Shown: piece after piece, positions 1-7,179 of the stretch | Position numbering within the stretch: the first letter of the stretch is position 1 | Layout: the number at the start of each line of letters is the position of its first letter | Assembly (NCBI GenBank): GCA_937917025.1 | Contig: CALFSF010000125.1 | Coordinates: 1 to 10,619 of the forward strand | Reading direction: 5' to 3' | DNA length: 10,619 nucleotides | Origin: an uncultured Paraburkholderia sp. | Lineage (GTDB): Bacteria > Pseudomonadota > Gammaproteobacteria > Burkholderiales > Burkholderiaceae | Program-made: the position numbers and the translations under genes | The notes under the pieces: generated by a model | The model's database searches: none | Told to the model about the DNA's origin: nothing | Seen by the model: the letters and a program-made list of their open reading frames with translations, nothing else

Positions 1-2
1 AA

Positions 3-131
3 AGCCTGTCGTCGTTTGCGGAAGAACCACTGCGTACCAATGTCGCTCGCCGTCAGATGCAAAAGGAGTTCGTTGCACGCGGGCTTGCCCACGCGACTGA
101 ATGCCACCGAAACCGCCAGCCGTTCCGTTAA
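3..131 (+). CDS. possible 3' end of a small unidentified gene, perhaps a decayed antitoxin
   Basis: An open frame enters from the left edge and ends at a TAA at 129-131, giving 42 residues. It includes the stretch RRQMQKEFVARGLA, which looks like real protein rather than a shadow frame. From memory it resembles the C-terminal part of small antitoxin-like proteins that read 'AQ.EFIARGLAS..EA..TG.YV', but I cannot confirm this. After the stop, another frame continues with residues VTVLAPRL (about 139-162) and would fit the usual end of such proteins. That suggests a one-base frameshift near 110-131. The gene start is outside the window. The fragment is transcribed towards hipA, so the two would converge. 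Confidence 0.28.
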   Translation, partial: SLSSFAEEPLRTNVARRQMQKEFVARGLAHATECHRNRQPFR

Positions 132-215
132 AGCGTTGCCAGTTACAGTGCTTGCTCCACGCCTCAGTTCATAAATCGACGCGTTTTTTACCCGTTGCCA
201 CGATGGCTGCACGCG

Positions 216-1565
216 TCAGCCAGGCGACATGTCTCCGAGCGTCCGGGCGGCGCTCAGTAACCCGCCCAGCACCTTGTCGGCCACCTGCTGCGAAAAGCCT
301 TGCGGCAGTTCTGCCTGCACCTGCGCCACGACCTCTGGCGTGCGCGCGACCAGTTCCTCGAGCAACGGCTCGGCGTTTTCTCCGTAGCCGACTTTTCTGG
401 CCGTGCTGTTGAAGTGCCGGCGCTGGATGTTATGCGTCTGGTAGTGCCGGTTCCTGCCCAGCAGCGCCATCGCCAGTTTAAGGTCCTGCGCGGCCCACTG
501 GTTCGGCCCTTCGCCGATGACCGGATACGCGGACATCACGTCATACATCGGCGTGAGCCGGAACCGTCCGGCTGTCCCGGCCTGTAGCTGGATGCTGAAG
601 TTCTTGGCATGACCGTCCGGCGCGCGCAGCATCCAGAACAGGATCTGCGAAGCCATGAGCGCGCGCAGGTCACGCGCGGCATCCAGCGACTGCTGCACGA
701 GGGTGAAGAGTTGCCTGAGGCCCGGCCCGCCTTCATTCTCGTATTTGACGAGCGGCGATGTTCCCGTGGCCTGGCAGAAGTCTTCCTGTACGAGCCGGAA
801 CAGCCGGGTGCCGTCGGACGACACCAGGCGGTCGAATCGCTCGACGACCAGTACCCGTTGCCTGCCGAACGTGGCGATGTGAGCTTGCGCCGCGGACAGC
901 CCGTACGCCTTGAAGAGGCGAAGGCACAGCCACTCGTTGTCCACCGAGGTGCTGAAATCTGCCCGCCGGCCGCCGACGAGGCCAAGCGGCAGCTTGAAGA
1001 TGTGCGTGGTGGGCGTCGCGCCGCGCGGCTTCATCCACTTGCCGTCCCACCACAGGAAAGCATCCTTCTCCTGGGCGCCGGCCAGCGAAATCCGGAAGTC
1101 GTCGTCCGGGTCTCTCGCGCCCCTGAAGCGGTCCGGGGTCACGACTTCCAGCAGGTGGCGTTCGATAGCTTCGTCGTCGACGACAATGCCGTCGATGCGG
1201 TCGAGACCGGAAGGCGTCTCGCCTTCTGGCAAGAGTTGCAATGCGCCGACGCAATCGCGCCCGATGGCGGCCAGCAGGTCGAAGGCTTCGGTGGAGCCCG
1301 TCTTGAAGCGGGCGGCAACGCGCTTGCGGATGGTGTCGCTGTCAGGCAGCAGACCTTCGAAGTAGTGGGCGACGTTGGCGCCTTTCAACGGTTCGTTGTT
1401 GAGGTTGAAGGGCAACGACAGGGATATGGGCCGTCCACGCGGAGAGGCGAGCCAGCCCGCATCGTATTGCAACTCCATGTCGCCGCGCGCCGTGATGGTC
1501 CAACGACCCACGTGTTCGCCGTTGGCCCAGAGCGTCAGGGTTTGACCGTGTGAGCGCCGCCCCAT
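216..1565 (-). CDS. hipA: HipA family type II toxin, serine/threonine kinase
   Basis: This is a 449-residue protein, close in length to E. coli HipA (about 440). An N-terminal HipA domain (LTLWANGEHVGRW, near residues 10-22) is followed by the kinase-like HipA_C domain. Visible motifs are the P-loop-like LAGAQEK at 161-167, preceded by Ser160. Ser160 lies at the position of the autophosphorylated Ser150 of E. coli HipA. There is also a likely ATP lysine in HIFKLP (Lys191), the catalytic loop DGHAKN (Asp317, Asn322) and a metal-binding Asp342 in YDVMSA. All key residues are present, so the kinase is probably active. HipA kinases phosphorylate targets such as glutamyl-tRNA synthetase and drive growth arrest; the target here is unknown. 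I chose the ATG at 1565 because it follows the hipB stop by one base (TGAGATG), has GGAG seven bases upstream, and matches the usual HipA N-terminus. An ATG at 1610 would add 15 residues overlapping hipB. Confidence 0.93.
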   Translation of the reverse strand: MGRRSHGQTLTLWANGEHVGRWTITARGDMELQYDAGWLASPRGRPISLSLPFNLNNEPLKGANVAHYFEGLLPDSDTIRKRVAARFKTGSTEAFDLLAAIGRDCVGALQLLPEGETPSGLDRIDGIVVDDEAIERHLLEVVTPDRFRGARDPDDDFRISLAGAQEKDAFLWWDGKWMKPRGATPTTHIFKLPLGLVGGRRADFSTSVDNEWLCLRLFKAYGLSAAQAHIATFGRQRVLVVERFDRLVSSDGTRLFRLVQEDFCQATGTSPLVKYENEGGPGLRQLFTLVQQSLDAARDLRALMASQILFWMLRAPDGHAKNFSIQLQAGTAGRFRLTPMYDVMSAYPVIGEGPNQWAAQDLKLAMALLGRNRHYQTHNIQRRHFNSTARKVGYGENAEPLLEELVARTPEVVAQVQAELPQGFSQQVADKVLGGLLSAARTLGDMSPG

Positions 1566-1566
1566 C

Positions 1567-1860
1567 TCACCACTCCGTCTTGCTGGCCGGTTCGATGCTT
1601 TCGCGCTCACCCAGCCGCAGTTCCAGTCCGACGGCCGTGCACCAGCCGAGCAACTGCCTGAAACTCAGTTCGTCGGGGTGCTGCTCCAGGTAGGAGACAC
1701 GGTTCTGGCTCAGGCCCAGCCGGACCGCCACCTCCGCCTGCGTGAGCTGACGGCGCTTGCGGGCCGCCTTCAGCAATTGACCGAGCTGCAAGGCAGTCAC
1801 CAGCAGTTGGAACGACGGATTGAGAGACATGGGATATATCCGAAATTCAGCTATTTTCAT
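1567..1860 (-). CDS. hipB: HipB family antitoxin, XRE-type helix-turn-helix repressor
   Basis: This is a 97-residue protein with a central XRE helix-turn-helix (LGQLLKAARKRRQLTQ then AEVAVRLGLSQNRVSYLE, about residues 26-59). A short strand region follows and then a polar tail ending in TEW. The final Glu-Trp matches the end of E. coli HipB, whose disordered tail and terminal Trp88 contact HipA. HipB-type proteins dimerise, neutralise HipA and repress the operon. The gene lies directly upstream of hipA with one base between them, and the palindromes at 1887-1937 are its likely operators. The start is uncertain: the ATG at 1860 gives 97 residues, and a second in-frame ATG at 1830 gives 87, closer to the E. 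coli length of 88. Neither has a clear Shine-Dalgarno sequence. Confidence 0.9.
   Translation of the reverse strand: MKIAEFRIYPMSLNPSFQLLVTALQLGQLLKAARKRRQLTQAEVAVRLGLSQNRVSYLEQHPDELSFRQLLGWCTAVGLELRLGERESIEPASKTEW
1573..1576 (-). promoter_or_regulatory. ribosome binding site that sets the hipA start
   Basis: On the minus strand GGAG lies seven bases before the ATG at 1565, inside the end of hipB. It favours the 449-residue HipA over the longer form starting at 1610. The one-base gap between the hipB stop and the hipA start suggests translational coupling. Confidence 0.7.
1832..1841. promoter_or_regulatory. extra everted hip half-sites (GGATATATCC)
   Basis: The self-complementary GGATATATCC places a GGATA and a TATCC half-site back to back, just ahead of the second possible hipB ATG at 1830. 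A further everted pair, GGATAT (1875-1880) and ATATCC (1888-1893), lies between here and operator 1. These may be accessory HipB contacts or chance in AT-rich DNA. Confidence 0.3.
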
Positions 1861-1886
1861 TTTAGCTGGAATTGGGATATTTTTCC

Positions 1887-1907
1887 AATATCCGTTTTAC
1901 GGATATT
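1887..1907. promoter_or_regulatory. hip operator 1, palindrome proximal to hipB
   Basis: Nine-base arms AATATCCGT (1887-1895) and ACGGATATT (1899-1907) are perfect inverted repeats separated by TTT. The core is TATCC, seven bases, GGATA (1889-1905). E. coli HipB binds TATCC-N8-GGATA, so the half-sites agree but the spacing is one base shorter. The site lies about 27 bases upstream of the hipB ATG at 1860, as expected for an autorepressor site. HipB binding is inferred. Confidence 0.75.
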
Positions 1908-1933
1908 TAGCGTTTATCCGTAAAACGGATAAA
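1904..1933 (-). promoter_or_regulatory. candidate hipBA promoter overlapping both operators
   Basis: On the minus strand TTTATC (1933-1928) and TAAATA (1909-1904) could be -35 and -10 boxes with an 18-base spacer. Repressor on either palindrome would then block polymerase. A rival pair is TTGGAA (1888-1883) and TAAAAT (1864-1859), also with an 18-base spacer. It would start RNA near 1852 and force use of the second hipB ATG at 1830. I cannot choose between them from sequence. Confidence 0.35.
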
Positions 1934-1937
1934 CGCT
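1909..1937. promoter_or_regulatory. hip operator 2, 29-base palindrome distal to hipB
   Basis: Thirteen-base arms AGCGTTTATCCGT (1909-1921) and ACGGATAAACGCT (1925-1937) are perfect inverted repeats around AAA. The core TATCC-N7-GGATA (1915-1931) repeats the design of operator 1. The two centres (1897 and 1923) are 26 bases apart, about two and a half helical turns. This would place two bound dimers on roughly opposite faces of the DNA. Confidence 0.75.
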
Positions 1938-2010
1938 GAGCGAACACGGGCCGCAACTGAACGCCACGGTCTCCATGGCATCTTCCCCGACGCGTATTGA
2001 AAGAAGCGTC

Positions 2011-3177
2011 CTAATGGACGACGCCCGCGGCGATCGCCTCGTCGTACACCGACGCCACGCGCCTGGCGATCACCGCATTGTCGAAGTTCTCACGCGCGTA
2101 CGCCCGGCATGCGTCGGCGTCCGGCAGCTTGAGCGAGCCGTCGAGGGCTGCTGCCAGCCCCTGCGCGATCGCCGCCGCGCCGGTGTCCGGCAGCACCAGA
2201 TCCTGCGACAGCCCCGCCACCGCTTCCGGCAATCCGCCGATCGGCGTGACGAGCACCGGCGTGCCCGATGCGAGCGACTCCACCGTGATCAGCCCGAACC
2301 CTTCGAGCGCGACGGTCGGCACGACGCTGATCGTCGCGGCGCGATACAGCGAGGCGAGATGCTGGTCGGGAACGAAGCCCAGCAGCTTGACGTTATGCGC
2401 GAGGCCGGCTTCGTCGATACGCGCCTGCAGTTCCGCTTCGAGCCGCCCCTTGCCCGCGATCAGCAGCAGCACGTCCGGCTGCTGATGTTTCAGAAGTTTC
2501 ACTGCATCGACGAGATCTTCCAGGCCCATGCGGCGCACGAGCCGCCGCACCGCCAGCACGATCGGACGTCCGAGCGGCAACTGAAGCCTGAGCCGCGCTT
2601 CGGCCGGCGTCACCGGCAGGTTGAACTGCTCGACGTTCACGCACCCCGGCACGACGCGAATGCGCTCCGGCGCGATGCCGTAGCGCGACGTCAGGATCTT
2701 GCCGAACGCATCCGAGAGCACGATCAGGCGCGACGAACGCGCGTACACGGCCTGCTCCAGATAATGCTTCGCGCGCTGGCCGAGCGAATCGGCGCCTTCG
2801 ACGTGACTTTCGTCGGCCCACGGTCCCTGAAAATGCGAGACCTGCGGAATGCCGCGCGTGACGTCGAGACCCGGAAACGTGTACAGCGCGAAGTGCGACG
2901 AGATCACATCCGGCCGCTCGATCCCGATCGCATCGCGCAACGCGCGGCGCGCGGCCATCAGACGTCGCGGCAGCGACTGCGCGGCCGGACCGAAACCGCG
3001 AATCGCGCCGTCGGTATCCTCGGCGACACGCGACGAGCCCGCGACGACGCCCCGTACCGCGACCCCCGCGCCCGGCAGTGCGCCGACGAGCGAGTAATAC
3101 ATGCGGTCGAGCCCGCCGGCGCGCTCGGGGAACCAGTGCATGCCGATTTGCAGCGACTTGATTGAACGGGTTGTCAT
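2011..3177 (-). CDS. bceK: GT4 family glycosyltransferase, BceK-like
   Basis: This is a 388-residue GT-B fold glycosyltransferase. The N-terminal acceptor domain starts IGMHWFPERAGGLDR, with the glycine-rich loop at residues 21-22. The C-terminal nucleotide-sugar domain carries RRLVRRMGLEDLV (211-223), LLLIAGKGR (237-245) and the GT4 E-x7-E motif in EGFGLITVE (Glu292, Glu300), followed by SGTPVLVTPIGGLPEAV. It should act at the cytoplasmic membrane face, adding a sugar to the undecaprenyl-linked repeat unit; donor and linkage cannot be read from the sequence. It is the last gene of the EPS block, in the bceK position. The ATG at 3177 has AGGGAA five bases upstream. A 75-base gap separates it from the gene before. 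No convincing intrinsic terminator follows it. Confidence 0.88.
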   Translation of the reverse strand: MTTRSIKSLQIGMHWFPERAGGLDRMYYSLVGALPGAGVAVRGVVAGSSRVAEDTDGAIRGFGPAAQSLPRRLMAARRALRDAIGIERPDVISSHFALYTFPGLDVTRGIPQVSHFQGPWADESHVEGADSLGQRAKHYLEQAVYARSSRLIVLSDAFGKILTSRYGIAPERIRVVPGCVNVEQFNLPVTPAEARLRLQLPLGRPIVLAVRRLVRRMGLEDLVDAVKLLKHQQPDVLLLIAGKGRLEAELQARIDEAGLAHNVKLLGFVPDQHLASLYRAATISVVPTVALEGFGLITVESLASGTPVLVTPIGGLPEAVAGLSQDLVLPDTGAAAIAQGLAAALDGSLKLPDADACRAYARENFDNAVIARRVASVYDEAIAAGVVH

Positions 3178-3252
3178 GGCTGTTCCCTGGTTATTTTTGA
3201 ACGTGGCTGCAACAACGGGCTGCAGTGAGCATGGCGATGACCGGTACGGGAT

Positions 3253-4467
3253 TCATTCGACCGTCTCCCGGTGCGCGAGCACGGGAGCGCGCGCGACTTC
3301 GCCCGCGGTGCCGCGCGCATCGCGCGGATCGTCGCGCTGGCCGGCGAGCTGCCGGTACAGGTCGATGTACTGGCGCGCCATGCGCGCCCAGCCGAAGCCG
3401 GTCGCGAGCTCGCTGGCGGCGTGGCCCATCGCGCGGCGCACCGGGTCCGACGCGGCGAGACGCGCAATCGCACAGGCGAGCGCGTGTGGATCGTCGGGAT
3501 CCTCGAGCACGATGCCGCACTCAGGCGTGATGATCTCGGCGCCCCCCGCGGTGCGCGCCGTGACGACGGGCAGACCGGCGGCCATCGCCTCGAGCAGCGA
3601 CAGGCTCATCGCCTCATAGCGCGACGGAAACACGAACGCATCGACCGAATGCATCAGCACCGGCATCTCCTTCACGAGCCCGAGAAAATGCACGCGGTGT
3701 TCGACGCCGAGCGCGCGTGCCTCGTCCGGATACGGGCTGCCCGGCAGGTAACCGGCGACCGCGATATGCACGTGCTCGGGCAATTCCTTCAACGCCCTGA
3801 GCACCGTGCCAAGATTCTTGCGCGGCGTGCGCAGGTCGCCGACAAAGAGCAGCAGGAACGCGTCGGCAGGCAGGCTGAATTTCGCGCGATCGCCGGCGGC
3901 GGTCGCGAAGGTCTGCGTATCGACGCCGTTATAGATCACGTCGACACGGTTGCGCGGCGTGAGCCCGAGCGCGCGGATTTCGTCGGCGACCTTCTGCGAG
4001 ACGGCCGTGATCACGCGCGAGCGCCGGTACGCCCAGCGTTCGAGCCGCGCGTTGATGCCCGTGTAAAGAAACTGGTACGCGGACCACACGCCCTTCGCGA
4101 GCCCGAACGGGTAGTACCTGCTGCCGAACCAGCCGCTGTGCACGAAGTGCGCGGTGTTGACGTCGGCCGCGATCCACGAGATGAAACCGTTCACATGCAG
4201 CACGTCGTATTCATGGCGATGCCGGCGCAGCCACCACGCGCTCCTGAACGCGAACACCTGCTGGCGCAGCAGGTTCGACGGCCACCCTCTGCCGATCCGT
4301 ATCGGGATCCAGCGCACGTCCGGATGCGCGAGCAGCTCCGGCGCCACGTGCGAGGCAATGAGGGTCACCGCGATATGTTCATCCAGGGCCGCGCGCGCGA
4401 TTTCATGGTTGACGCGTCCCTGACCGTCGTTATGACGCACGACGTGCGTGACGATGGCGACTCTCAA
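3253..4467 (-). CDS. bceJ: GT4 family glycosyltransferase, BceJ-like (TTG start)
   Basis: This is a 404-residue GT-B glycosyltransferase. The N-terminus RVAIVTHVVRHNDGQGRVN is characteristic of this GT4 group. GLTPRNRVDVIYNGVD (168-183) forms the linker, FVGDLRTPRKNL (208-219) starts the donor domain, and the E-x7-E pair is Glu285 and Glu293 in the YEAMSLSLLEAMAAGLP stretch. The start codon is TTG at 4467, directly abutting the TGA of the upstream polymerase gene, with GGAG eight bases before it. No ATG or GTG gives a better N-terminus. This suggests translation coupled to bceI. The last 25 or so residues are polar and Arg-rich, beyond the usual fold. The likely role is sugar addition to the lipid-linked EPS unit. 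The symbol rests on gene order. Confidence 0.88.
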   Translation of the reverse strand: MRVAIVTHVVRHNDGQGRVNHEIARAALDEHIAVTLIASHVAPELLAHPDVRWIPIRIGRGWPSNLLRQQVFAFRSAWWLRRHRHEYDVLHVNGFISWIAADVNTAHFVHSGWFGSRYYPFGLAKGVWSAYQFLYTGINARLERWAYRRSRVITAVSQKVADEIRALGLTPRNRVDVIYNGVDTQTFATAAGDRAKFSLPADAFLLLFVGDLRTPRKNLGTVLRALKELPEHVHIAVAGYLPGSPYPDEARALGVEHRVHFLGLVKEMPVLMHSVDAFVFPSRYEAMSLSLLEAMAAGLPVVTARTAGGAEIITPECGIVLEDPDDPHALACAIARLAASDPVRRAMGHAASELATGFGWARMARQYIDLYRQLAGQRDDPRDARGTAGEVARAPVLAHRETVE

Positions 4468-5937
4468 TCAGTGCTCTCCATGAAGAATGAGATTCCGCCG
4501 GCGGTTCAGCTTTTGCCAGTGCGCCGCGGACAGAATCGAGAAGAAGCTCATGAACAGGAGCAGACCGCCCGTGCCCACGAGCGAATTGGTGAAGACGAGC
4601 ATCGAGAAACACGCAACGCCCAGGCTCAGGCACGCACCCGCGAACTTGTCGTCGCGAAGCGCGAACGAAGCCAGCACGGCGCGCATCAGCAGCCACAGGA
4701 CGCCCGAGATGTAGAGCAGCGTGCCGGGCCAGCCGAGCACGAACGGAATGTTCATCACGCCGCTGTCGAAATTGCCGTATTTGCCGAGTTCGCCGCCGCT
4801 GTCGCTCGACAGTTTGGTCGACGTGCCGGTGGCGCCGAGTCCTTCACCCTGCACGTCGGTGAACGCGGTTTTCGCGAACGTCGCGTAGAACTGGTTACGC
4901 GCCGCATAGCTCGTGTCGTCGTTCAGGTTGACGAGGGTTTGCAGGCGCGTCTGCATGCGCTCCGCGACCGGGCCCACGGCCAGCAGCGGCACGCACAGGC
5001 CGGCGAGCAGCACGGCGCTCGCAATGATCCGCAGGCGTATGCGGTTATTCGACTTGACGAGCTGGATCATCAGCGCGACGACCCAGCCGCCCCACGTCGA
5101 GCGCACGAGGCTCAACGCGAACGCGACAAAGCCGAGCGCGCCCGCGATCCAGCGTACCCGGTGCTGCGCCGCCATCACGAACACCATCGCACCCATCATC
5201 GCCAGCGCGAACGGGCCGGACGAATTCATCGTGCTGAACACGCGCACACCGAGCGGCACGGCGTCGCCCTGCGAGTTCATCTGCGCGCCGAGCATCCACA
5301 TGGCGTCCCACGGCGGCATGATGAAAAACTGCACGAGACCGTATGCGCCCATCGCGAGCATGCCCCAGATGAACGTGTTGACGATCACCTCGCGGTATTC
5401 GGGGTACTGGCGCGTGTGCGCCATGATGTGAAAGCCGATCAGCACCGGATAGATCCAGTTCGCGAGGTCGTACAGCGCGGCGAGCGGCCCGCTCGACATG
5501 ACGCCGACCAGAAACGCGTACGCCAGCCCCGCGAGTATCAGCAGCACTGGCAGGCCGCGCCGCTGCCCGAGCAGCGGGTAGTAGCGCAGCAGCGAGAGCC
5601 CGCTGATCATCGTGACGGCGAGCGGCGCGATCTGGATCAGGCTCGTCGGCGTGTACGAGCCCTTCGACCAGTCCGCGAGACGGCGTACCTCGGGGCTCAG
5701 GAACCACAGCCACCACATGAAGCCGACATAGCGCGCGGGGCTTTTGAAGTACAGCCAGAACCCCGTGAGAATCGCGAGCACGGGGAACGCCAGCCTCAGC
5801 ATGGCGCCCTGGTGCGCGCCGATCAGCAGGGCCGTGACCGCCCACAGCAGCGCCTGCGGCAGCCAGGCCTTGCGCTCGCCGCTGAAAAAGCGCGACGAAC
5901 GTCCGTCGATTCCGGCGTGTGCGACGGCCATCGTCAT
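4468..5937 (-). CDS. bceI: O-antigen ligase/polymerase family membrane protein, Wzy-like (BceI)
   Basis: This is a 489-residue hydrophobic protein with about ten or more membrane segments (for example near 30-63, 102-117, 128-147, 160-174, 187-207, 241-257, 262-278, 305-323, 398-424, 434-450, 456-470). Features typical of EPS polymerases are VRVFSTMNSSGPFA (231-244), SLVRSTWGGW (276-285) with an Arg before the membrane segment, and a large polar loop at about 322-395 containing GEGLGATG. Wzy proteins join repeat units from their lipid carrier in the periplasm. The ATG at 5937 overlaps the bceH stop by four bases (ATGA). However, the ribosome site AGGGGG lies only two bases before it, while the in-frame ATG at 5931 has better spacing (eight bases). 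The start may therefore be two residues later. Confidence 0.85.
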   Translation of the reverse strand: MTMAVAHAGIDGRSSRFFSGERKAWLPQALLWAVTALLIGAHQGAMLRLAFPVLAILTGFWLYFKSPARYVGFMWWLWFLSPEVRRLADWSKGSYTPTSLIQIAPLAVTMISGLSLLRYYPLLGQRRGLPVLLILAGLAYAFLVGVMSSGPLAALYDLANWIYPVLIGFHIMAHTRQYPEYREVIVNTFIWGMLAMGAYGLVQFFIMPPWDAMWMLGAQMNSQGDAVPLGVRVFSTMNSSGPFALAMMGAMVFVMAAQHRVRWIAGALGFVAFALSLVRSTWGGWVVALMIQLVKSNNRIRLRIIASAVLLAGLCVPLLAVGPVAERMQTRLQTLVNLNDDTSYAARNQFYATFAKTAFTDVQGEGLGATGTSTKLSSDSGGELGKYGNFDSGVMNIPFVLGWPGTLLYISGVLWLLMRAVLASFALRDDKFAGACLSLGVACFSMLVFTNSLVGTGGLLLFMSFFSILSAAHWQKLNRRRNLILHGEH

Positions 5938-7133
5938 TGCCCCCTGCCGGCCTGATGCCGCGACTGTGGCTGCGTGGCCTGCGCGGATGGCGCGGGCTGC
6001 ACGCTGCTGCCGCCCGCGCGGCGCCGTGCCGCATCGACGGAGCGGCCACGCGGCGCCGCGCGCCGGCCCATCAGCTCACGCGTGATGCGCACGTGCTGCT
6101 GCGCGAACTGTTCGGTGGTGAGCGCGCGCGCGATCACCTGACGCGCGGCGGCCCCGGCCTGACCCAATGCGTCGCCGGGCGCGGCGACGAGCCGCTCGAG
6201 CGCCTCGCGCAGCGCCTCGGGATCGAGCGGCGGCACGTAAGCGGCCTGTGCGTCGGTGAAATAGTCCTTCAATGCACCGGCATCGGTGACGATCATCGGC
6301 TTGCCGAGCGCCGCGGCTTCGAGCATCACCGTGATCCCCGACGCGTGCGCGTTCGGCCGCAGCGGCACGACGATCACATCGGCCCAGTCGTACAGTTCGC
6401 GTTGCTTCTTCAGGCCGGCCGCAGGTGCGATCTCGACGTTCGAAGCATGCAGCGAAGACGGAATGCGCCGGCGCGTCGCCAGCCTGACCGTATAGCGTGC
6501 ATCGTTGCCATACGCGCCGATAAGGCTTTCCCAGTCGCGGTCGCGATCGTTGCCGATCGCGGCGATGCGCACCGGCGTGTGCGGCTGCCATGCGACCGGT
6601 TCCCGCACCGGAAAATCGCGCGTATTCAGGCCATAGTAGACATGCACGGCGTCGCGGCCGAGGTAACGGCGGCACAGCGCGGCGTTTTCCGAGGCGAGCG
6701 TCGTCAGCACGTCGGCGCGCGCGATCAGCTTGCGATACGCCCAGCGGCGCAGCACGCCGTAGCGCGGCCAGTTGTCGAGCAGCCATACGCTCTGCGCGAG
6801 CAGCAACGGCTGGCGGTTGTGCCGGCGACTGAGCAGCAGCAACAGCGCCACTCCAAGATATTCGTGTTCCGTATGCGTCCACACCACGTCGGAGCGCATG
6901 ATTTCATCGCGATTGCGCAGCGTGTGGATGAAGTCGAAGCCGAGCACGGCCTTCAGCCCACGACGCAGGAGCCGCATCGGCAGACGCTCGCGGGCGTCCC
7001 GCGAATAGCTCAGCGCGAACTCATCCGATTCGGCATGGTGATAGCCGTACAGGCAGCCGATGTCCTCGCCCTTGCGGTAGAAACGCGGATCGGCGCCATG
7101 AAACAGATGGACGTGGACGTGGGTCACACTCAT
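5934..7133 (-). CDS. bceH: GT4-like glycosyltransferase, BceH-like
   Basis: This is a 399-residue GT-B type protein. The N-terminus VTHVHVHLFHGADPRFYRKG is followed by a hydrophobic stretch near 93-102. The donor domain includes RIAAIGNDRDRDWESLI (189-205), DVIVVPLRPNAHASGITVMLEA and LGKPMIVTDAGALKDY. Of the GT4 E-x7-E pair only the second Glu (272) is present; the first position is Ala264 within HASG, a form seen in some GT4 subgroups. The last 45 residues (355-399) are a Pro/Gln/Arg/Ala-rich tail with no fold visible. I chose the ATG at 7133 because GGGAG precedes it at good spacing. The frame stays open to an ATG at 7226, but those 31 extra residues are low-complexity and overlap bceG. The likely role is sugar addition to the EPS repeat unit. 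Confidence 0.84.
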   Translation of the reverse strand: MSVTHVHVHLFHGADPRFYRKGEDIGCLYGYHHAESDEFALSYSRDARERLPMRLLRRGLKAVLGFDFIHTLRNRDEIMRSDVVWTHTEHEYLGVALLLLLSRRHNRQPLLLAQSVWLLDNWPRYGVLRRWAYRKLIARADVLTTLASENAALCRRYLGRDAVHVYYGLNTRDFPVREPVAWQPHTPVRIAAIGNDRDRDWESLIGAYGNDARYTVRLATRRRIPSSLHASNVEIAPAAGLKKQRELYDWADVIVVPLRPNAHASGITVMLEAAALGKPMIVTDAGALKDYFTDAQAAYVPPLDPEALREALERLVAAPGDALGQAGAAARQVIARALTTEQFAQQHVRITRELMGRRAAPRGRSVDAARRRAGGSSVQPAPSAQATQPQSRHQAGRGQ

Positions 7134-7179
7134 GCGGTCACTCCCAGCTTGTAATGAAGGACTTGGGCTCGCATGGCGA

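Noticed and set aside
184..189. run of six T on the plus strand as a terminator for the left-edge gene
   Set aside because: I see no stable stem just before it.
609..1553. 314-codon plus-strand frame over hipA
   Set aside because: Antisense to a HipA with intact motifs; the composition is that of a mirror frame.
1566..1610. longer hipA start at 1610
   Set aside because: The extra 15 residues overlap hipB and do not match HipA N-termini; the ATG at 1565 has a proper ribosome site.
1989..2010. small inverted repeat (GACGC / GCGTC) after the bceK stop as a terminator
   Set aside because: The stem is only five pairs with a 12-base loop and no following T-run on the minus strand.
1975..3165. 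396-codon plus-strand frame over bceK
   Set aside because: Arg- and Asp-rich with no motif, exactly covering a clear GT4 gene on the other strand.
3178..3252. 75-base gap between bceJ and bceK as a promoter region
   Set aside because: No credible -35/-10 pair or repeat; only the bceK ribosome site is visible.
3271..5955. 894-codon open frame on the plus strand
   Set aside because: It is antisense to bceJ and bceI, is extremely rich in Arg, His and Glu, and has no recognisable domain. It is a typical shadow frame of GC-rich genes.
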